Source: Sulfidibacter corallicola (lineage in GTDB: Bacteria > Acidobacteriota > Holophagae > Acanthopleuribacterales > Acanthopleuribacteraceae). From it: a DNA stretch of 64,000 nucleotides. The DNA lies in assembly GCF_017498545.1 (NCBI RefSeq), contig NZ_CP071793.1, forward strand, positions 8,922,256 through 8,986,255, given 5' to 3'. Both the position numbers and the translations under genes were made by a program. Positions 29,301 to 36,477 of this stretch are shown piece by piece (position 1 is the stretch's first letter; the number at the start of each line of letters is the position of its first letter). Under the pieces are notes generated by a model. That model was not told the DNA's origin and searched no databases. It saw nothing but the letters and a program-made list of their open reading frames with translations.

Positions 29301-32300
29301 TCACCAGGGTTCCAAGATCGTTTCGGAAACCCGGTACCACACCGAAGGCGATCTCGCGCGACGGGTGAAGGAACAGCGCAGTTACCTCGCCACCTCCGGT
29401 GACGGTGAGGGCCAATTCCTTTCGTCTTCGACCCAAGCATACGAAGTTCGGCGCAAAAACGGGGTGATCACCATTTTGCCGACCGTTCAGGTTCAAACCA
29501 CCGACTACGACGGCCGCGACGGCGTGGTTCGCACCACCAAATCCTACGACGCCTTCGGCAACCAAACCGTCGATTTGGTGGAAAACCTCAGCGACCCCTC
29601 CGATGAAGACATGGCGACGGTGATCCGGTACGCCAACGACCCCACCAACTGGATTCTGGGCAGAAAACTGGAAACCAAAATCATGGTGGGCAACCCGCAA
29701 TCCACCGACGTGTTCCACACTTGGCGCGCCGGCGTGGACCAATCTTGGATTCGTTACAGCTACGATGCTCGCGGCAACAACACCACGCTCGAAGAATACC
29801 TGGTTCCCCAACACCGGTGGGCCGTCGAGTCGAGTACCTTCGATCGCTTCGGCAACCCCACCTCCAAAACCGGACGCGCGGGCGATACGGTTCACATCGC
29901 CTACGAAACCACCTGGAACACCTACCCCCATCGCATCTCCTATCCCGTTTCCGGGTTGAGCGAAACCCAGATCTACGATGCCCGTTGGGGTGAACTCACC
30001 ACGGCGACCGACGCCAACGGGGTGATCGCCACCACCAAATACGATGGGTTCGGCCGGCCGATCGAGACGTGGACGCGTTCAGCCGACGGCAGCGACGTCC
30101 TGATCGGGGAAACGGTCTATGGGTTCGACGGCGATTACGGCTATTTCGTCGAAGACCGCACGCGCGTGAGCGATACCGATGACAACCGCGACAACTGGAG
30201 TTGGGAGCGTACCTACTTCGACGGCTGGATGAACGCCTATCGCATCGAGTCGCGCGGCGAAAACGGCGACGTGCTCGTGCGCCACGACCTTCTGGACGAG
30301 GCCGGACGCCAATGGCGCAAATCGCTGCCATACAAAAAAGGTGAAACGCCCAGCTACGTGGAACTGGCGTACGACGCCAGGTCGCGCGTCATTCGCATCG
30401 ACGAGCCAGGCGGAAAACAAACCCACATCCAATACGGCGCCAACGCCCAGGGTCCGGTCGAGACCCGGCGTGTTTCCGATCCTTCCTCCACCAACGCCGG
30501 CGTGCTCGTGACGACCGAAACCCAATACAATTGGGACGGCCAGAAAACGCGTTTGACCAACCCGGACGGTAGCCGGCAAACGTGGGCATACGACGTGATG
30601 GGCCGCATTCTGGAAGTGGTCGATCCCCTGGGCGGCGTGTCCCGCTTCAGCTACGACTCACGTGGCAATGTCTTGAGCCGCACCGAACCCGATACCGGCA
30701 CCACCACCTACACCTACGATCTCGAAGGCCGGCGCACACAACAAACCGACGCGGCCGGCAACCAGGTCCGCTTCCGTTTCGATGCCATGGGCCGCATGAT
30801 CGAAGAGGTCCGCGACTACGCCGACGGAACCTCGAAAGACGTGACCTTCACCCTCCGTTACGACGAAAGCGGCGTGGCCTACGGCAAAGGACGCGTCACG
30901 TCGATCCATCGCGACAAGGATCCCATGACTTGGCGGTGGGCCTACAATCGCCTGGGCCTGACCGACACCATGTCGCTCGAAGTTCGCTCGGGATCCTTCA
31001 CCGGCCGAACCTACGTGATGCGTCACGAGTACGACGCGAGTGGGCAATTGACGGCCATGACCTATCCCGACGGCAGCGTCCGCCGGCACCAATACGACAA
31101 TGCCGGCTTCCTCACCGCGATTCGCCTCAAACAGGCCGGTAGTTCCACCGAACAGACGATTGTGCGCATGCGTGACTTCGCCAGTGCCGGTCGTCCCCAA
31201 ACAATCGAGTACGGCAACGGTTTGACCACCGATTTCACCTACGACGTGCATGGTCGAATCCTGTCGCGCAACCTGTACCGCACCCAAAACGGCAGCGATC
31301 TGTTGGATACGCGGTTGACCTGGAGCCCGGCCGGAAAGGTCACCTCCATCAGCGAACGCATGGATGCCGACCAGAACCAATTCTTCAGCTACGACAACCG
31401 CGGACGGCTTAAGACCGCGAGTGGTGCCTATGGTTCCTTGGACTATGCGCACGACGCCAACGGCAACCTGGTTTCGCGTGACGACGAAACCTTCTTCCGC
31501 GACGACGTGGTTGCCGTCAACCGCTTGAGCGAAACCTCCAGTGGGCGACGGTACCGCTATTCCGACGGCGGCTGGATGACCGAACGCCAAAACGGCCAAA
31601 ACCACATTCGCCACGAATTCGATGCGGTCGGCAACCTCACCGCCGTCGACACCAGCGCCAACGGCGGCCGCGATTGGAACAACCACGAGCGGGCCACCCA
31701 CGATTACGGCAACCGCACCGTCACCAAAAACTACGCCGACGGCAGCGCCGTCCTTTTTGCCTTCCCCGGATTTCGCGTCGACCGCACCGCTTCGGGTCAA
31801 GTGACCCACACGGTGTCGATCGGGGGGAAAAGCGGTGAATTGTACGCGGTGACCCGCGCCGGCTTCGGGAATGCCCAGAGTGCCGCGCTCCTGCCGAACC
31901 TGTACACCACCACCGACCTGAGAGGTCTGGTGATGAAGTCGCAATGGCAGTTTTTGGCCGCGTTGGAACGGGTGGTGGACCATCCCCATTTTGGGTTGGC
32001 CCTTTCGCTGGCTTTGTTGCTCGCCGCGATGGCGCTGTATGCCTGGCTGGCGTTCCGCGGGGCCCGCTCGCGTTCTGCCATCGGCCGTGCCCGCGGGGTT
32101 CTCGCCCAACTGGGGGTCGGTTTGGGCCTGGCCGGCGAACGCGACATGCGCCTGCGTCGTCGTGAAGCGACCGAATTCGTGCGCGACCGCGGTTTCGCCC
32201 GTTTGGCGACCGGCTTCACCATGGTGGCCATGGTGTTGGTGGGTCCCGCCTCCATGGCCGCCACCGTTCCCGGCGTCAACGGGCCCGGCCGTCCGGTTGC

Positions 32301-33678
32301 GGGTACCGTGCGCTATTTCCACACCGATCAAATCAGCAGTACCCGGCTGGTAACCAACCAATCCGGCGCCGTGGTCGCCCAGATGCTCTACACGCCCTAT
32401 GGCCGCCAGGTGGGTGCCGCATGTGAGGGTGTCGACGATTTCGTGCCAAAATTCTCCGGAAAGGAATGGGATGGGACCAGCGGGCTCTACGATTTTGGTG
32501 CGCGCCACTACGATCCCCATGCCGGTACCTTCATCACGCCCGATGCGGCGCGGCAGTTCCCCAGCCCCTACACCTATGCGGGCGGCGATCCGGTCAGCCT
32601 GATCGACCCCGACGGCAACTTCATCGTGTCCTTGATCGTCGGGGCGATCATCGGTGCCGTGATCGGCGGTTACTTCGGTGGTGTCAGCGCCAACGGCGGC
32701 GAGTACAATCCCGCCAAGTGGGATTGGGCGTCGGGTAAGACCTGGGCCGGCATTTTCATCGGTGCCGGATTCGGTGCCGTGGGCGGCGCCCTCGGCGGCG
32801 CGGCCTTCGCGGCCGGCGGGTTCACCCTGAGTTTGGTCGTGGGTGTGACTTCCGGATTTGTTCTCGGCGGCCTCGAAGGCGTGTCCTTGGGGGCGCTCAA
32901 CGGACAAACCGGCGGGGAACTGTTCACCTCGTTCGCGGAAGGCGCGCTTTACGGCGCGTTGTTCGGCGCGGCGGGCGAAATTGCCGGATACGGCGTCGGC
33001 AAGGCACTCGGCCGGGCGGCCAAGGCCCTGAAAGGCCGGTTCGGCTCATCGTTTTCGAAAGTGTCGCGCGCCGGTTCGCGCGTGAAGGGCGACTTCCCTA
33101 AGGATCTCGGGCCCGTGACCGTGAAGAACTCCGGAGGCTTTGAAGCCGGCGACCAAATTGGTGGGCGTTCCTTCAACAGCCAGACCTTCCTGCGCGACCA
33201 CTTCAAAGGCAAAACCAAGGTGGTTCCCTGGGATCCCAACCTACGCGCCAAGAAATCGACGCCTCACTTCTATTCCGTCGAGAACAAGAGCGGCGGCGAG
33301 GTATTCGTCACCACCGAATTGACGGATAGTTACATGGTTCGCAAACTGTTGAAAGGATTGCCCAAAAAGAAGGGGAAGCAGGTGACCGTTCTCTCGGGAA
33401 CCCACGGCGACCTGGAAGGCGGCCTGGCGCGGGAGATCGACTTCTTCAATGAGGATTTGGCGACCGTGGCCAATTTGAAGCGCACCAAAACGGTGGAGGT
33501 CGTCGACGTGTTCGACCTGTCACCGGAGGCCCTCAAGGCGCGCATCAACCGTCCTGGCACCGTGGTTTGCGCCTGGTGCCTGAGCGAGCGGTCGACGGAC
33601 GTGATCGACGCCCTCAAGTTACCGCGGGTGGTGCCCGGGCGTGATTTGAAACCGGCCTATTCCGTCAATTATCCATAA
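26380..33678 (+). CDS. giant SpvB/RHS-repeat exported protein with a variable C-terminal domain
   Basis: A 2432-residue protein of the polymorphic-toxin/TcB-like class. A signal peptide (about 10-29) is followed by an SpvB domain (from about 198: GGLIGEFSTDGFGSANYQIG), FG-GAP/VCBS-like repeats (D.NGDG..DV.Y, about 520-880) and many YD/RHS repeats (about 1000-1800). Hydrophobic segments lie at about 1865-1890 and 1945-1960. The RHS core end is HTDQISSTRLVTN ... LYDFGARHYDP ... SLIDPDGN (about 1983-2082). After it come Gly/Ala-rich hydrophobic stretches (about 2085-2215) and a unique ~200-residue C-terminal domain with SGTHGD (His2342) and CAWCLSE (Cys2397, Cys2400). The RHS shell normally encloses and releases such a domain as effector. 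No immunity gene follows. ATG 26380 has GGAGA 10 nt upstream. Confidence 0.9.
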   Translation: MTSFRRAWLVKPKLFLIFVFLWAPLVFGAGPFHQNLLQNPQVGSPTSNRIGPQNPRGWEGSYGNWHFQNGEIRTCDFMHLRQTIDLRQLGFTEEELKTHPRTDFSARMLAQLFHGDRFVFRVTLRDDAGETLDVLRVDTDSASALRDEWEPIAISSSDYHGTPAEIEVYVFGESAFDGCFGPLVRDLNLRLSQPFPAGGLIGEFSTDGFGSANYQIGIDVPPGIGGMQPALALTYNSNTPDGLLGIGWTLSGVPSIGRGPQTKMNDGRYKPVRYRSDDKDRLYYNGQRLIAVTDRNGRELDSPSARAAAYGRDGTVYHTEIQSFMRVTQSGDMDGTASFTVDFGDGRHMILGGNDDSRAKLAGKTRTWGVDSLTDSNGNEILFSYRTDTGSSLLVDRIDYTNNGAYSGNRAVSFRYEAREKPVTIYEGGHALTVSHTLSNIYTHLGSEDVQYYALYYETSPSSGKPRLNRLYRCTYDAMGSVGCFNPMKFNYQDSPNFGGREEVLLDSLGTPVHQNDSFVVGDFYLDGFADLLYYNHDRRGFIAYHSQGSAASSGYGFQNRDFHTGLDFPLFRNAAQPFFAADLNDDGLTDVLYLTGEGNEFAAVINSASGQKTNIHYGRRPSTQPIYSWSHQWVVDFDNDGFPDLVYQALNGDDYYLLRNDGSSFEAARRIASNPRPVNLDSSQQWIADVTGDRRVDLIFVDAHNLNYYVMVNDGASWGSPQQWHTFSSNVVFGFKHWLVDANGDGLGDVVYAHSKSPGTIGFKALLSTGTSFMAKDLIDRSTKATAGGSLQWLTDINGDGAIDLLYQLVNQGVPTNAYYQTTQFGNGPDDQYHRKFGDFEEIGDATPAQQWLLDVNGDGVADVVRRYDHDDYKGIRVLLNQGKRSDLLIEIDNTMGAGVEIDYRTLSPGDHYRVSSTHPGAGQKYFFGPIAIVSSYRIKAKSNPDTRFRMIYEDGILDAERGFTGFRKTRSIHQGSKIVSETRYHTEGDLARRVKEQRSYLATSGDGEGQFLSSSTQAYEVRRKNGVITILPTVQVQTTDYDGRDGVVRTTKSYDAFGNQTVDLVENLSDPSDEDMATVIRYANDPTNWILGRKLETKIMVGNPQSTDVFHTWRAGVDQSWIRYSYDARGNNTTLEEYLVPQHRWAVESSTFDRFGNPTSKTGRAGDTVHIAYETTWNTYPHRISYPVSGLSETQIYDARWGELTTATDANGVIATTKYDGFGRPIETWTRSADGSDVLIGETVYGFDGDYGYFVEDRTRVSDTDDNRDNWSWERTYFDGWMNAYRIESRGENGDVLVRHDLLDEAGRQWRKSLPYKKGETPSYVELAYDARSRVIRIDEPGGKQTHIQYGANAQGPVETRRVSDPSSTNAGVLVTTETQYNWDGQKTRLTNPDGSRQTWAYDVMGRILEVVDPLGGVSRFSYDSRGNVLSRTEPDTGTTTYTYDLEGRRTQQTDAAGNQVRFRFDAMGRMIEEVRDYADGTSKDVTFTLRYDESGVAYGKGRVTSIHRDKDPMTWRWAYNRLGLTDTMSLEVRSGSFTGRTYVMRHEYDASGQLTAMTYPDGSVRRHQYDNAGFLTAIRLKQAGSSTEQTIVRMRDFASAGRPQTIEYGNGLTTDFTYDVHGRILSRNLYRTQNGSDLLDTRLTWSPAGKVTSISERMDADQNQFFSYDNRGRLKTASGAYGSLDYAHDANGNLVSRDDETFFRDDVVAVNRLSETSSGRRYRYSDGGWMTERQNGQNHIRHEFDAVGNLTAVDTSANGGRDWNNHERATHDYGNRTVTKNYADGSAVLFAFPGFRVDRTASGQVTHTVSIGGKSGELYAVTRAGFGNAQSAALLPNLYTTTDLRGLVMKSQWQFLAALERVVDHPHFGLALSLALLLAAMALYAWLAFRGARSRSAIGRARGVLAQLGVGLGLAGERDMRLRRREATEFVRDRGFARLATGFTMVAMVLVGPASMAATVPGVNGPGRPVAGTVRYFHTDQISSTRLVTNQSGAVVAQMLYTPYGRQVGAACEGVDDFVPKFSGKEWDGTSGLYDFGARHYDPHAGTFITPDAARQFPSPYTYAGGDPVSLIDPDGNFIVSLIVGAIIGAVIGGYFGGVSANGGEYNPAKWDWASGKTWAGIFIGAGFGAVGGALGGAAFAAGGFTLSLVVGVTSGFVLGGLEGVSLGALNGQTGGELFTSFAEGALYGALFGAAGEIAGYGVGKALGRAAKALKGRFGSSFSKVSRAGSRVKGDFPKDLGPVTVKNSGGFEAGDQIGGRSFNSQTFLRDHFKGKTKVVPWDPNLRAKKSTPHFYSVENKSGGEVFVTTELTDSYMVRKLLKGLPKKKGKQVTVLSGTHGDLEGGLAREIDFFNEDLATVANLKRTKTVEVVDVFDLSPEALKARINRPGTVVCAWCLSERSTDVIDALKLPRVVPGRDLKPAYSVNYP

Positions 33679-34519
33679 ATCGGGACCCTCCGATGCTTTG
33701 ACGACCATGCTCCAACCGGGCGGGACCCACGTCCCGCCCTTTTTTGTGGTGCCGCTCACGACCCGGCACCTTCGGGGGCGAGATCCCCTGTGGGTCCAGC
33801 GGTGGAAGGTCCCAAAGGTGAACTTCGTCCTGGCCCGGTGCATTTCGCCCCAAAAGTCGCGAGCCGTTTCGGCTGCCACCACAAAGTCGCCGCCCAGGCC
33901 GGTGTTCGGATTGCCGATGGTCGGATTGCCGATGGTCGGAATGTCGATAGTCCGGCACACAGGCCACCGACACACAGGCCACCGGGTTTCAAGTGGGTAA
34001 CTCATCTAAGCGAATCGCTGGGGAGTTCCCGCATTCACGAGAGGGGCATCGTGCACGGCCGGTATGGCCCGGTAGGTGCTGGGCCATACCGGTCGTGCCC
34101 ACCAAGGACGCTGGGCCGACATTTATTGAAGAACTCCCTGAACATCCCCCTGATCAGGTTTATAGCTTTATCTTCGAACTTTACAGAGCTTCTTGCAAAA
34201 GAGCCGCGCACCAGCGGGCAAACCCGCCCGATTTCGAGAAAGAACGCTATTTCTGGTTTCTGGCGAAGGGCCTTGGGTCATTCATCCGAAAAATTTAGCA
34301 GGAACGCATGAACATCGGAAACCAGGAATGGATCGGCATTTGGTGACACATCATGGCCCTGCTTTTCCTGGTTTACATCGTGCCTGTCTTCCTGATCAAG
34401 ATTTGGCGACGGCAAGGCCCAGCTCAGGTTGAACGCACCACTTCGTTTCAAGAGAGTGCACCCAGCCGCCGAATCCACGCCGGCCTCGACTCCGGGAGAT
34501 ACCATCGAAAACCCACCGG
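33679..34519. repeat. intergenic region with terminator, family A and family B repeats
   Basis: After the RHS terminator (33718-33745) nothing is recognised until about 33880. There short tandem units (GATTGCCGATGGTCG twice, ACACAGGCCACCG twice) lead into a family A copy (GTTTCAAGTGGGTAACTCAT, AATCGCTGGGGAGTTCCCGC) with a long hairpin CCGGTATGGCCC ... GGGCCATACCGG (34059-34092). A family B copy spans about 34190-34455 (GGCGAAGGGCCTTGGGTCAT, CCTGATCAAGATTTGGCGAC). There is no protein gene, so no immunity gene for the RHS protein. Confidence 0.75.
33718..33745 (+). terminator. Rho-independent terminator of the RHS gene
   Basis: GGGCGGGAC (33718-33726), loop CCAC, GTCCCGCCC (33731-33739) and six T's. 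It lies 40 bp after the stop codon. Confidence 0.92.
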
Positions 34520-34582
34520 GGTCCATCTCCGCGGGCGCGGGGAACACTCACCATTTGGGTAATAGAAAATGTGTCCTGGCGG
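34520..34582 (-). CRISPR. degenerate trailer-end CRISPR repeat plus spacer, cut off by an IS91 element
   Basis: 34520-34547 matches the main repeat at 26 of 28 positions (TC and CT changes: GGTCCATCTCCGCGGG). A 34-nt spacer follows (34548-34581), and then the G at 34582 abuts the element. The next GTTC occurs only after the element, at 36479, so this is the distal end of the same array, 62 nt from the next repeat once the insertion is removed. A decayed last repeat is typical of the end far from the leader. Confidence 0.88.
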
Positions 34583-34686
34583 TTGAACTAAACCGCTTCG
34601 CGGTAGTTGGCGGCCATCTTTCGAAAGAGGCCACCTTGTGATCGAGGAGGAATCACCCCCTCGATCAACGAAACAAGGAAGTCGTG

Positions 34687-34995
34687 ATGACCGAACTTAG
34701 AACTCAATTTACGCGATTTTTGGAAACCCGCAACTATGCGCCCGGCACCATCTGCCGATACGTGCTCACTGTCGCCGATCTTGCCCAGCACTACCACCGC
34801 CGCCCCGACCGCATCAATGACGAGGAAGTTCAAAACTTCCTCCATAACATGGCTTACCGGCGCAAACTCAGGTGGTCTACCATCCACACCGCCGTGTGTG
34901 CCCTCCACTGCTTCTACCATCGCTTCCTCCGCCATCCCCCGCATCAATTCATGATTCCTACACCCAGGCTTCCTAAACGGCTGCCCCTTGTTTGA
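34687..34995 (+). pseudogene. truncated tyrosine recombinase of IS91 copy 1
   Basis: About 102 residues matching the N-terminal SAM-like DNA-binding domain of the recombinase in copy 2 (ELRTQFTRFLETRNYAPGTI). A TGG-to-TGA change ends it at 34993-34995, and the catalytic domain is deleted beyond. AAGGAAG lies about 7 nt upstream of ATG 34687. It cannot be an active recombinase. Confidence 0.88.
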
Positions 34996-35055
34996 AGCCC
35001 CGAGGAGATCCAGCACCTCATTCGCACTGCGGGTCAACACTGCACGCAAACCCAA

Positions 35056-36092
35056 GTGATCTGCGGCAATCGCCATTGTCCGCGCTGCGGCGGCGGCGCC
35101 CGTTTCCGCTGGGTCGCCCAACGCATGGACGAGCTGTTGCCGGTACCCTACTTCCACCTCGTATTCACCTTACCAGAGCAGCTCAATGCGTTGGTCCAGC
35201 ACAATCCCCGGCACACCCTCGGCTTGCTGTTCCGTTCGGTTCGCGATACTTTGGCCACCTTTGCCAAGGATCCAAAGCATCTCGGTGCGGAACCCGGAAT
35301 TCTGATGGTCTTCACACCTGGGGTAGCAAGCTGAACCTTCACTACCATCTCCACTGCATTGTCACCGGTGGTGGTCTGGCGCCCGACAGGTCGCGTTGGA
35401 TCGCCTCACGGTCACCCGACTACCTCTTTCCGGTCCGCGCGATGAGCCCCGTGTTTCGCGGAAAGTATCTTGGCGGCCTGGCCAAGCTGATCCACGACAA
35501 GCAGCTTCGATTTCCTGACGCATGCGGTGAGGGCTATTGGGAAAGACTGAAATCTAGGCTCTATCGAAAGCCATGGATGGTCTACGCCAAACCGCCGTTT
35601 GGGGGGCCCGAGCAGGTGCTCAAATACCTCGGTCGATACACCCATCGTGTCGCGATTTCCGACAAGCGCATCCTCAGTCACGTCAACGGGATGGTGCGTT
35701 TCGTCTACAAAGATTACCGCCAAAGGGGGCGACGTCGGGTCATGACGTTGCCCGAACGTGATTTCGCGCGTCGCTTTTTGGATCATGTATTGCCACGCGG
35801 TTTCGTCCGAATTCGCTACGCCGGTCTTCTGAGCCATCGCAAAAAGGCGGAGAGCCTGAGCCGGTGTCGCGAGCTATTGGGCACCCCGGTTCTCCAACTG
35901 CCCCAACCCGGAACGACCTGTCCGACCCACCCTGCCGAAATCGAGACGGCAGAAGCCTCCGACCCGTCGTTGGACCAAGCGCTTGGGCCAAGAACCTGTC
36001 CGGAGTGCAACCACGTGGCCTTGTTCTTTAAAGAGCCGATTGCGTGGGTGGTGGTCACCCGGGCGAGACGAAAATGGTGGGACACCTCATGA
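35056..36092 (+). pseudogene. frameshifted IS91-family HUH transposase of copy 1
   Basis: It lacks the first ~70 residues of the copy 2 transposase because of the internal deletion. It also has a frameshift near 35310 (GGTCTTCACACC against GGTCCTGCACACC), so the frame ending at 35334 (GILMVFTPGVAS) must be joined to the frame ending at 36092. The HUH and two-tyrosine motifs survive in the second frame. Probably immobile on its own, but its intact ends could be used by copy 2 transposase. Confidence 0.88.
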
Positions 36093-36477
36093 GCACCGTG
36101 AAAGTCCGCCTGATGAAGTTAGACCCCAAAAGAGATGCCCAAAAAGAGGCATCACGGCCAAAGCTTGGCTTGAACTCAAGTTGGCCACGTGTTCGGCCGG
36201 GTGGACCCGGCCAAGCTCAACTGCCGACAGGGTCTTGGTTCGTCCCGACTTCGATTCGGAGCGATGCAGCACGAGGCGTAATGGGTTCCGGACAAGGATG
36301 GCGGTTCGAGGGAACGGGGTACTTCCATAGAAACCCCATAGGGAGCGGGGCGGTAAGCGAGGGGCGGTAAGGGAAACGCCGTGCGGCTCAACGGTTCCGT
36401 TCAACCAGTCTTATCAAGAAGCGAATCAGCGGAAGTCACGGTACCGATGCGGGCTCGCTTCTCGATAAGACTCTTTT

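Noticed and set aside
26404-32907. Long minus-strand frames opposite the RHS gene
   Set aside because: They mirror the repetitive GC-rich coding strand and have no domain or ribosome site.
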